Shown piece after piece: positions 33,637 through 40,443 of a DNA stretch of 64,000 nt. The notes below the pieces were generated by a model. The model ran no database searches, was not told the origin of the DNA, and worked only from the letters and a program-made list of their open reading frames with translations. The position numbers and the translations under genes are program-made. Origin of the DNA: Rhodococcus_G sp042754225 (GTDB lineage Bacteria > Actinomycetota > Actinomycetes > Mycobacteriales > Mycobacteriaceae); assembly GCF_042754225.1 (NCBI RefSeq), contig NZ_JBHZAH010000005.1:1-64000 (forward strand), in the 5' to 3' direction. Numbering within the stretch: position 1 is the first letter of the stretch; every line of letters starts with the position of its first letter.

Positions 33637-34328
33637 CCCTGCTCGGGGTGCTGCGGGACCGGCAGCCAGCCGTCCTCCACTGCTCGCTTGTACAGGTCGG
33701 TCTTGGTGCGTGCGGGTCTGCCGGCTTCCGCGTACTTCGCCCGAATGCGCGCGAGGTAGTCGTTGACGGTGTGCGGAGCCAGGCCGGTGAGGCTGGCGAC
33801 TCGAGCAGCCTTCTCACCGGATGCATAGAGCGCCAGTACATCTCGCTGACGCGGACTCAGCCCGACATCGAGCAGTCCGGGGTCGCCGTCGATCGCGGCG
33901 GCCCACTCGGTGGTGACGACCTGCTCGCCGCGTGCGGCCGCGGCGATCGCCGCGACGACGGTGGCGCTCGGCTCGGACTTGCGCAGCACTCCGAGCACCC
34001 CGGCCTTGGCCGCGAGCCGAACGAGGTAGGGATTCTCCGCGCCGGTGAACACGAGGGTCTCGAGGCCGGCGTCGCGTAACTGCTCGACGTTCGACTTGGG
34101 AGACGACCCGTCCGACAGGCGCAGGTCCAGGATGACCAGGTCCAGCGGGGCGGCCTCCGCCAGCAGTTCCGGCACGGTCGCAGCCGAGGCGGCGATCTCG
34201 AGGTCGGGCTGGTCGGCGAGCATCGTCTCGAGTCCGATCACCACAGATTCGTGGTCCTCGACGATGCCGATCCGGCGCGGGCCCGTGTCGGATCGGTCGT
34301 CGTCTGTGTTCGCCGCGTCTTCTGTCAT
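33633..34328 (-). CDS. NarL/FixJ-family response regulator, module 2
   Basis: A 231-residue response regulator. The receiver domain (about 18-135) has the acidic pair E24-D25, the phosphoacceptor D68 in LVILDLRLSDG, and the conserved Thr/Lys region LVFTGAENP and GVLRKSEPSA. The LuxR-type DNA-binding domain (about 160-225) includes LSPRQRDVLALYASGEKAA and HTVNDYLARIRAKYAEAG. It should be phosphorylated by the kinase encoded immediately downstream. It is divergent from the first export cassette at 34879 across a 550-bp intergenic region, which makes that cassette the natural target. Confidence 0.92.
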   Translation of the reverse strand: MTEDAANTDDDRSDTGPRRIGIVEDHESVVIGLETMLADQPDLEIAASAATVPELLAEAAPLDLVILDLRLSDGSSPKSNVEQLRDAGLETLVFTGAENPYLVRLAAKAGVLGVLRKSEPSATVVAAIAAAARGEQVVTTEWAAAIDGDPGLLDVGLSPRQRDVLALYASGEKAARVASLTGLAPHTVNDYLARIRAKYAEAGRPARTKTDLYKRAVEDGWLPVPQHPEQG

Positions 34329-34878
34329 CTATGAGTCCTCGCACGCCGTGCATTCCAGTCCCATTCGGGAAGGTTGCAGCAAACCGCAACAGTCGACCCG
34401 GACGGTGAAAATTGGATGAATCGAGACGATTCTAGGACGGGTCGACTCGCCGGATGGCGGATGGCCCAAATCGGTATCAAGAGTGGGCGAATCGACGCTA
34501 CGGCATGATTGCGTGAGACGGTATCTGTCGAACGAGGGACAGTGATTGCACGCCTCGTGTAACGAATAAACACTGGTCAACGATGGTCTTGACCTTAGTG
34601 ACGCGAAGCATGAAGCGGCAACTGGACAGGCGACCAAGATCATTTGAACGTTTGACCAGAAAACTCACGATTGCGCCCCTCCGCTGTGATAAACACATCC
34701 AATCGCGAACCGGAATCCGGCCATGGGCACAGGCTTGATGGACGCCAGTTACGACGTCGCGACCTGAACAGAGCACGGATGTACGAAACCGAGCCCACCC
34801 GACCTGGGCGCACGTAACCCGATCCGATGTCCCGTACTGTCCCGACCCCCCAGCGGGGGTCCGACGAAAGCTGAGCAC
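34329..34878. promoter_or_regulatory. 550-bp divergent intergenic region, no gene seen
   Basis: This region is visibly lower in GC than its neighbours and holds no convincing ORF. It separates the response regulator (start 34328, minus) from the first TasA-like gene (start 34879, plus). It contains three GGTCAA half-sites: CTGGTCAA at 34573-34580, TTGACC at 34589-34594 and TTGACCAG at 34652-34659. A small GACCCCC-CAGC-GGGGGTC hairpin at 34844-34861 lies in the leader just before the first export gene. Promoters for both directions must be here. Confidence 0.5.
34857..34874 (+). promoter_or_regulatory. Cassette leader motif, copy 1
   Basis: GGGTCCGACGAAAGCTGA, immediately upstream of the first TasA-like gene. 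It is repeated with one difference at 38033-38050 before the paralogous gene. The GAAAG inside it may be the ribosome-binding site (8 nt before ATG). Confidence 0.5.
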
Positions 34879-35424
34879 ATGAACAAGCAGACCAAGGGCG
34901 CCATCGCCGCCGGCGCGGCCGCACTCCTCCTCGCCGGTGGCGCGGGCACCATGGCCGCGTGGAACTCCTCGCAGACCGTCGGCGGCGGCACCGTCCAGTC
35001 CGGTAACTTGAGCCTGACCACCGTCGCGGGAAGCACCGGTTGGAAGTGGGTCAACGGTCCGCTGACGGGACAGGCGTTCGATCCGGCCGGCGACAAGCTC
35101 GTCCCCGGTGATCAGGTTGCCTACAACGCGGTCGTGAAGATCGGCGCGCAGGGTAAGAACCTCACGGCGAAGCTCATTGCCGACGCCGCGAGCATCACCG
35201 GCACCAACGGTCTCGACACCTCTCTCACCAACAACGTCACCGCGGATATCAACGGCACCAACCTGCCCACCGGCGCGGGTGGAGCCACGGTGACCAGCGC
35301 GCAGGACGGCCAGAACGTCAACGTGCACGTCAACTTCACGCTCCCGACCTCGGTGACGGGCACCACGGCGCAGAACGGCACCGTCAACCTGTCGAACTTC
35401 GCCGTCACCCTGACCCAGCAGTAG
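34879..35424 (+). CDS. TasA/CalY-like exported protein A1 (SipW-type signal)
   Basis: A 181-residue small secreted protein with a SipW-dependent (alternate-type) signal peptide: MNKQTKGAIAAGAAALLLAG, then GGAGTMAAWNSS (GTMAAW at 23-28) in place of a normal AxA cleavage site. The mature part is Thr/Asn/Gly-rich and predicted all-beta, with the PGD motif LVPGDQVAYNAVVKIGAQGK typical of the TasA/camelysin family. In Bacillus such proteins form biofilm fibres after processing by SipW; the role here is inferred. It is the first gene of export cassette 1 and a close paralogue of the protein at 38058. Confidence 0.85.
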   Translation: MNKQTKGAIAAGAAALLLAGGAGTMAAWNSSQTVGGGTVQSGNLSLTTVAGSTGWKWVNGPLTGQAFDPAGDKLVPGDQVAYNAVVKIGAQGKNLTAKLIADAASITGTNGLDTSLTNNVTADINGTNLPTGAGGATVTSAQDGQNVNVHVNFTLPTSVTGTTAQNGTVNLSNFAVTLTQQ

Positions 35425-35437
35425 GACCTCGAAGACC

Positions 35438-35458
35438 GCTCGCTGCCTCGTAGCGAGC
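35438..35458 (+). terminator. Weak hairpin between A1 and B1 genes
   Basis: Inverted repeat GCTCGCT (35438-35444) and AGCGAGC (35452-35458), 14 bp beyond the A1 stop. The 197-bp A1-B1 gap is unusually long for this operon; partial termination here would make A1 more abundant than the downstream products. This is inference. Confidence 0.35.
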
Positions 35459-35621
35459 CTCGTGGACGCGCCGGCCGGCTGACCCGAACCCCCGATCCGG
35501 GCTTGTTCGGCTGGCGCCCCCATTCCACATCGGATTCCTGAAAGCACCTCGAACCCAACGGGTTCCTGCCCAGGCGCGGCGCCGCGCCCCGCCGCACGAC
35601 CACGCACGAAAGGCCCACCGA

Positions 35622-36233
35622 ATGTCGCGTCATGAGGTTCCCAATTCTCCGTCAGGGTTCGGCGCCCGGGCGCGGTCCTTCGTGTCCGGCGGCAAGCCGC
35701 GCGCCATCGCGTCGCTGGGCATCGTGCTGGGCCTCGGCGCGATCGGCACCCTCGCAGCGTGGAGTGACTCGGCGACCGCGACCTCCGGTGTGTTCAGTAC
35801 CGGCTCGATCGACTTGCAGCTCAACGGAAACCAGGGCAACCCGGGCGCGTACGCCTTCGCGTCGCTGACCAAGACCGGCATGATGCCGGGCGACTCGGTG
35901 GCGGCGACCCTGCCAGTGCAGAACACCGGCACCACGCCGTTCAACTACACGATGGTCGCGAACGCGACCTCCTCAGTGCTCGCGCCGCAGCTCAAGGTTC
36001 TCGTCTCGACCGGTACCTCCAACGGCACCGCCTGCAGCGGTGGCGCCGTGATCGCGAACAACCTGGCGCTCACGTCCGGCGGTGCGACCAACCTGATCCC
36101 GACCGCCCGCCCGCTGGCCAACGGCGCCAGCGAGACGCTGTGCTTCCAGGTGACCCTCGACGCGAACGCTCCGGTGTCCGTCCAGAACCAGACGGTGAAC
36201 ACCTCCTTCAACTTCAACGCGACGACGGCCTGA
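35622..36233 (+). CDS. TasA/CalY-like exported protein B1 (SipW-type signal)
   Basis: A 203-residue exported protein with a longer n-region (residues 1-28) and the SipW-dependent hallmark GTLAAWSDSATATSGVFSTG (from residue 42), i.e. hydrophobic core followed by A-A-W-S-D-S and then a T/S-G-S-I-D-L motif. The mature protein has the TasA-family features TGMMPGDSVAATLPVQNTG, one Cys pair candidate (ACSGG and LCFQV) and is all-beta by appearance. It is probably a fibre subunit or anchor different from A1. It ends 7 bp before the fused signal peptidase gene. Its paralogue is at 38591. Confidence 0.85.
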   Translation: MSRHEVPNSPSGFGARARSFVSGGKPRAIASLGIVLGLGAIGTLAAWSDSATATSGVFSTGSIDLQLNGNQGNPGAYAFASLTKTGMMPGDSVAATLPVQNTGTTPFNYTMVANATSSVLAPQLKVLVSTGTSNGTACSGGAVIANNLALTSGGATNLIPTARPLANGASETLCFQVTLDANAPVSVQNQTVNTSFNFNATTA

Positions 36234-36240
36234 GCGCGCC

Positions 36241-37992
36241 ATGACGATTCACGAGAACCCTCCCGCCTCCGGCCGCTCCCGCGGCCGTGAGATCGCGCTC
36301 AACGTCGGCGCCATCGCCGGCCTGATCTGCGTGCTGGCCGCTGCGGCGTCCTTCCTCTTCGGCATCAAGCCGCTCGTCTTCCGCTCCGGCTCGATGTCTC
36401 CGGACATACCGACCGGCGCCCTCGCGCTGTCGAAGGCCACCCCGGCCGCGGACCTCGCGGTCGGCGACGTGGTCAGCGTTCCGAACGAGCAGGGCACCCG
36501 GATCACGCACCGGATCAAGGAAATCGTGTCGACCGACGGGGTCAGTTCGGTCCTGATCCTCAAGGGTGACGCCAACAAGGATGCCGACATCTCCCCGTAC
36601 ACGGTCACTGAGGCAGACCGGGTGTTCTTCAGCGTGCCCGGGCTCGGCTACGCGGTGTCCTGGCTGTCCTCACCCGCCGCGATCTTTCTCGGCGGCGCCC
36701 TCGTCGGGGGCGTGATGGTGCTCGCGTTCGGGCCCGCGGCCAAGCGCAAGGACGACGATCACGACGCCGGGGCCGGTAACGGCAGTGGCGGAGAGCACGT
36801 CGCCCACGAGGTGATCGAGCCTCCGGTTGTGCCCGCACACAGCGGAATCGAGGCGCCGACCGAGCAGTTCCGGGCGTCGCATTTCTCGCTGCGCCGTCGG
36901 ATCCCCGCCCGGACCCTGATGGCGGCCGGCGCGGTCGGCCTCACCGCGCTGATCGGGATGACCGCCGGAACCAGTGCGGCGTTCACCGACACGGCTGGGG
37001 CCGCGAGCTCGTTCGCCTCGCGCAGCACCCTGGTCCCGGCACCCAAGTACCTCGGCTGCACCACAGCGTCGGGCAACAGCGGCCAGACCCTGAGGTGGGA
37101 GCACCTCGGTCCCGGATACACCTACCAGGTGCAGTTGATCAATGCGTACAGCAGTACCGTGGCACCGTCGATCCCGGCGAACAAGGGCGATACCGTCACC
37201 CTTAACATCAGCACCTACAACAACATCTACAAGACCGCAGCGACTTCGTACGTCGAGGTCCGGACCGTCCGCAACGGCGTGACCGGCACGTCGTGGATCG
37301 GCGAAAGTATCTATTCGAGCAGTATTTGGACCGCCTGGTGCAACGGCGCACATGTGGGCGGATCCGACCAGAGCTCGCTCGCCGCCCCGAGCGGCGGCGG
37401 CACCGAAGCCCTGGCGGCCCGGATGGCCGCGCCCGCCACGACCACGACCGCACCGACCTCGACAACGCCTACCTCCACCACCACGGCGGCACCGACCAGC
37501 GCGTCGGCGACCACCACCGCCTCGGCGACCACCACCACCTCGGCGGCGACCACGACCACGACAGTGCCGACCACGACCACAGCGGCACCGACCACGACCA
37601 CGACCGCCGCGCCGACCACCTCGGCCGAGAAGTCTGTGGCGGCAACGGAAACCACCGCCACGCCGACGCCGACCACGACGACACAGGAGGCCGCGGCGGC
37701 TGTCGCCGCCCCGTCGGGCGATCTTGCGACGGCGAACACCTCGACGTCGGGCAAGTACACGGCCACGGTGAGCGGCACGTCGGCGACAATCACCGACAAG
37801 TCGGGTGCGCAGGTGTTCAGCACCACGGTCGGCAAGAAGGCGATCGTGCAGTGGGCGTCAGGCTCGGATCAGCTGTGGATCGTCGATGGCGCGAAGCTCT
37901 CCGTCGTGGATGCGGCGTCGGGCTCGGAGAAGTCCGTGGATCCCTCGTCTGACACGGTGCCGGCTGAGGTCGCCGCACTGGTCACCAAGTAG
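36241..37992 (+). CDS. SipW-type signal peptidase I fused to substrate-like surface domain
   Basis: A 583-residue fusion. Residues 20-45 are a membrane helix, then the SipW/archaeal-type peptidase: catalytic Ser51 in RSGSMSP, H90 in RITHRI replacing the bacterial Lys, and GDAN at 109-112; a second helix spans 145-163. After a charged linker comes a third hydrophobic segment (224-247) ending TAGTSAAFTDTAGAA, which imitates the A-x-F/W-T-D motif of SipW substrates. Then an ectodomain with CTTASGNSGQTLRWEHLGPG (about 265-370), a Thr/Pro-rich linker (399-482) and a C-terminal domain (about 500-583). It may process itself, A1 and B1. This architecture is new to me. Confidence 0.85.
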   Translation: MTIHENPPASGRSRGREIALNVGAIAGLICVLAAAASFLFGIKPLVFRSGSMSPDIPTGALALSKATPAADLAVGDVVSVPNEQGTRITHRIKEIVSTDGVSSVLILKGDANKDADISPYTVTEADRVFFSVPGLGYAVSWLSSPAAIFLGGALVGGVMVLAFGPAAKRKDDDHDAGAGNGSGGEHVAHEVIEPPVVPAHSGIEAPTEQFRASHFSLRRRIPARTLMAAGAVGLTALIGMTAGTSAAFTDTAGAASSFASRSTLVPAPKYLGCTTASGNSGQTLRWEHLGPGYTYQVQLINAYSSTVAPSIPANKGDTVTLNISTYNNIYKTAATSYVEVRTVRNGVTGTSWIGESIYSSSIWTAWCNGAHVGGSDQSSLAAPSGGGTEALAARMAAPATTTTAPTSTTPTSTTTAAPTSASATTTASATTTTSAATTTTTVPTTTTAAPTTTTTAAPTTSAEKSVAATETTATPTPTTTTQEAAAAVAAPSGDLATANTSTSGKYTATVSGTSATITDKSGAQVFSTTVGKKAIVQWASGSDQLWIVDGAKLSVVDAASGSEKSVDPSSDTVPAEVAALVTK

Positions 37993-38032
37993 GAGGGTCC
38001 AGCAATGTTGCCGTATTCCTCTGCCCCGCAAT

Positions 38033-38050
38033 GGGTCCTACGAAAGCTGA
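38033..38050 (+). promoter_or_regulatory. Cassette leader motif, copy 2
   Basis: GGGTCCTACGAAAGCTGA, the second copy of the 18-nt motif at 34857-34874 (one mismatch), ending 7 nt before the ATG of the second TasA-like gene. Confidence 0.5.
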
Positions 38051-38057
38051 CCAGCAG

Positions 38058-38585
38058 ATGAACATGAAGACGAAGGGCGCGATCGCGGCGGGCGCCGCGA
38101 CGGTCCTGCTCGCGGGCGGCGCGGGCACCATGGCCGCGTTCAACGCCGGTGGCGGCGGGGTCGGCGGTTCCGTCGGGGCCGGCGGTCTGGCCCTCACGCA
38201 GGTCGGCACCCCGGCGTGGACCGACCAGCATGGCGCCATCGACGTCACCAGCTACCGGGCGGTCCCCGGTGACGTGGTGACCTATGCCGCGAACTTCTCG
38301 GTAACGGCCAAGGGCACCAACCTGGTGGCAAACCTGGGCGCCGACAGTGGCACCATCACCGGGGACGCTGCGCTGAAGGCGGCGATGGCCACCGCGGTGA
38401 CTGCCAGTACGAACGGGGTGTCGCTGCCGTCGAACGCTGGAGGTGCCGTGATCACGCCGGCGCAGGACGGCAAAACCGTCAATGTGAAGGTGGTGTTCAC
38501 GTTCAACCCGGCCACGTCCGGATACGTGGCGCAGGCCGCCAGGCTCGATCTGTCCAACTTCAACATCACCCTGAAGCAGGTGTAG
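38058..38585 (+). CDS. TasA/CalY-like exported protein A2 (SipW-type signal)
   Basis: A 175-residue paralogue of A1. The signal region MNMKTKGAIAAGAATVLLAG then GGAGTMAAFNAGG is nearly the same as in A1, and the mature part keeps AVPGDVVTYAANFSVTAKGT, the VITPAQDGKTVNVKV segment (VTSAQDGQNVNVHV in A1) and the LSNFNITLKQ end (LSNFAVTLTQQ). Such a signal requires a SipW-type peptidase, encoded two genes later. ATG at 38058 is chosen over the slightly longer frame because it matches A1 and follows the conserved leader motif. First gene of export cassette 2. Confidence 0.85.
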   Translation: MNMKTKGAIAAGAATVLLAGGAGTMAAFNAGGGGVGGSVGAGGLALTQVGTPAWTDQHGAIDVTSYRAVPGDVVTYAANFSVTAKGTNLVANLGADSGTITGDAALKAAMATAVTASTNGVSLPSNAGGAVITPAQDGKTVNVKVVFTFNPATSGYVAQAARLDLSNFNITLKQV

Positions 38586-38590
38586 GCGCC

Positions 38591-39130
38591 ATGTCGAACA
38601 AGACTCGTTGGTTGGCCATCGGCGGTGCCGCTGTCGTCGGTGTGGCGTTGCTGTCGGCGCAGCAGACCGGCGCGCTGTGGACCCAGAGCCAGACCCTCGA
38701 CGCCGGCACCATCCACTCGGGCATCCTCGACCTGTCGGTCGGCGGCAGCGGGCTCAGCTCGTACCCGTTCACCGCGCTCGCCGGTGCGAACCTCCTTCCC
38801 GGCGGCTTTGCCCAGGCCCCGGTGAAGGTCTACAACTCCGGCAACGTGCTGATGAAGTACAAGCTCCTCAACGGCGTCCAGTCGAATTCGGCTGTGCCAC
38901 TGGACCTCACCGCGTCCGTCGTCGCGAACGAGGCGGCCTGTCCGGCCACCGGCAACCCGACCGGCGCGACGCAGGTCTACAGCGGGCCGCTGATCGGTGC
39001 ATCGTTCGCGGAGCGGACCGTGCAGCCCGGCGCGACCGAGGTGCTGTGCCTGCGCGGCACGGTCGGCGCGTCCGCGGCGCCCAGCCAGAGCACCACGGCC
39101 ACGTTCACGTTCTCCGCGCAGTCCCGATGA
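38591..39130 (+). CDS. TasA/CalY-like exported protein B2 (SipW-type signal)
   Basis: A 179-residue paralogue of B1. The signal segment is TRWLAIGGAAVVGVALLSAQ followed by QTGALWTQSQTLDAGTIHSG; here the motif reads A-L-W-T-Q-S. The mature part has ANLLPGGFAQAPVKVYNSGN in the place of B1's PGDSVAATLPVQNTG, and the Cys pair (AACPATG and VLCLRG). It starts 5 bp after A2 and its TGA overlaps the ATG of the peptidase gene (ATGA), so all three are translated together. Confidence 0.85.
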   Translation: MSNKTRWLAIGGAAVVGVALLSAQQTGALWTQSQTLDAGTIHSGILDLSVGGSGLSSYPFTALAGANLLPGGFAQAPVKVYNSGNVLMKYKLLNGVQSNSAVPLDLTASVVANEAACPATGNPTGATQVYSGPLIGASFAERTVQPGATEVLCLRGTVGASAAPSQSTTATFTFSAQSR

Positions 39131-39855
39131 GTGAAGCGGTGCGGGGCAAGGCCGGGGAACAGGATCTCAGTGTGTGGGGGTGGGTCAAGAGCATCGTCTC
39201 CTGGCTCGTGCTCCTGCTGTTGCTGGCGATCCTGGCCCTGACCATCGTCGTACCCCGGCTGACGGGGGCGACGCCCTACACCGTGCTCACCGGCTCGATG
39301 CGCCCCACCTACCCGCCCGGCACCCTGATCGTGGTGAAGCCGCAGGATCCACTCACGCTCGGGGTGGGGGACGCGATCACCTTCCAGAAGGAATCCGGGA
39401 ACCCGGAGGTGGTGACGCATCGGATCATCGAGTCGCGACAGAACTCGAAGGGCGAACGCAGCTTCGTCACCCAGGGTGACGCGAATCCGTCCAGGGACAT
39501 GAATCCCGTTGTTCCGGAACAGGTGCGAGGCAAGGTCTGGTACAGCGTCCCGTACCTCGGCTACGTCAACAGCGTGATCACCGGCCAGCAGCGGGCGCTG
39601 ATGGTGACGGTCGTCGTCGGCGGCCTGTTTCTCTACGCCGGGTGGATGTTCGTCGGTGCGTTCCGGGACCGCTCCCGCAAGGGCAACGACGACGGGTCCG
39701 GCGCGGACGGCCCCGCGAACCCTGTGACCACCGCGAATCCCGCACCCGAGACCGTCCGCTTTGCGCCGCGGGTGCCCGCGACGCAGGACCAACGATTCGC
39801 GGACGCGGACACCATCATCATTCCTCGGATAGAGAGCCGGCACCGAGCACCCTGA
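39127..39855 (+). CDS. SipW-type signal peptidase I
   Basis: A 242-residue membrane peptidase of the SipW/ER type (family S26B). Membrane helix at 22-43, catalytic Ser57 in TGSMRPTYPPG, H98 in VVTHRI in place of the Lys of typical bacterial enzymes, the QGDAN motif at 116-120, and a second helix at 157-177 with a charged cytoplasmic tail. It should remove the special signal peptides of A2 and B2. Unlike the cassette 1 peptidase it carries no surface extension. It is followed by a strong hairpin at 39888-39926. Confidence 0.9.
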   Translation: MSEAVRGKAGEQDLSVWGWVKSIVSWLVLLLLLAILALTIVVPRLTGATPYTVLTGSMRPTYPPGTLIVVKPQDPLTLGVGDAITFQKESGNPEVVTHRIIESRQNSKGERSFVTQGDANPSRDMNPVVPEQVRGKVWYSVPYLGYVNSVITGQQRALMVTVVVGGLFLYAGWMFVGAFRDRSRKGNDDGSGADGPANPVTTANPAPETVRFAPRVPATQDQRFADADTIIIPRIESRHRAP

Positions 39856-39887
39856 TCCCGAAAGTGTCGGCGAGGACTCGACCTCCC

Positions 39888-39926
39888 CGAACGCCCAGAC
39901 GGAGAGTCGAACCGTCTGGGCGTTCG
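39888..39926. terminator. Hairpin terminator of the export cassettes
   Basis: Perfect 15-bp inverted repeat CGAACGCCCAGACGG (39888-39902) and CCGTCTGGGCGTTCG (39912-39926) with a 9-nt loop, 32 bp after the peptidase stop and 17 bp from the end of the convergent VOC gene. It probably terminates both. Confidence 0.75.
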
Positions 39927-39943
39927 GGTGTTCACGGGCCGGT

Positions 39944-40366
39944 TCAGGCGTCGCAGAGCACTCCCCGTGGAAGGCGCAGGCAGAATGAGTGCCCCGCCGG
40001 ATCCAGCAGCACCCGGTACACGTCGGGCGCGTTCCGCTCGAACGCGACTCGAGCCCCCCAGGCGCGCCGCCTCGTCCGCGGCGGCGTCCAGGTCGTCCAC
40101 GACGAGGTCCGGTGAATCTGTTTCGGCACAGTGCTGTCCGGCCGTGACGGGGCTCGGTAGTCGGCCACCCGGATCGCGGTCAGCATGCCCCGCGGGAAGA
40201 TCACGGTGACGCACTTGTCGCTCGCTCGCGCGACCTCTCGGCCGAGTATTTCGCACCAGAAGCTCGCGAGGGAGGCCGGCTCGTCGCAGTCCAGGGTTAT
40301 CGATCCCACGCGCGCAACGGCGATGCCTGCACGTCCCGTAGCCGCACCGATTCCGCTGCCCGGCAC
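39944..40366 (-). CDS. VOC-family protein with an apparent compensated frameshift
   Basis: A 140-residue single-domain glyoxalase-like VOC protein (VGSITLDCDEPASLASFWCE at the start, DVYRVLLDPAGHSFCLRLP at the end). The middle (about residues 86-107, around 40054-40112) reads as an unusual Arg/Trp/Thr-rich stretch. In another frame the same DNA encodes DLVVDDLDAAADEAARLG, the sequence expected for the family. So one base appears lost near 40110 and one gained in a run of six C (40054-40059), restoring the frame. Either the gene is damaged or the assembly has two small errors. Start codon (GTG 40366) is uncertain. Confidence 0.65.
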   Translation of the reverse strand: MPGSGIGAATGRAGIAVARVGSITLDCDEPASLASFWCEILGREVARASDKCVTVIFPRGMLTAIRVADYRAPSRPDSTVPKQIHRTSSWTTWTPPRTRRRAWGARVAFERNAPDVYRVLLDPAGHSFCLRLPRGVLCDA

Positions 40367-40373
40367 AACGAAA

Positions 40374-40415
40374 CGAGCGCCTGTGGTGACCGGGGTCGGT
40401 CACCACAGGCGCTCG
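40374..40415 (-). terminator. Strong hairpin behind the Ig-repeat protein gene
   Basis: Perfect 18-bp inverted repeat CGAGCGCCTGTGGTGACC (40374-40391) and its complement (40398-40415) with a 6-nt loop, 28 bp after the stop of the minus-strand gene at 40444. The longest perfect hairpin in the window. Confidence 0.8.
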
Positions 40416-40443
40416 TCGTGGAGCGGGCGCTACTGGCGCGGCG

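Noticed and set aside
37440..37690. Repetitive DNA that could look like a tandem repeat array or CRISPR
   Set aside because: It encodes the Thr/Pro-rich linker of the fused signal peptidase; units are irregular ACC/ACG codons without spacers.
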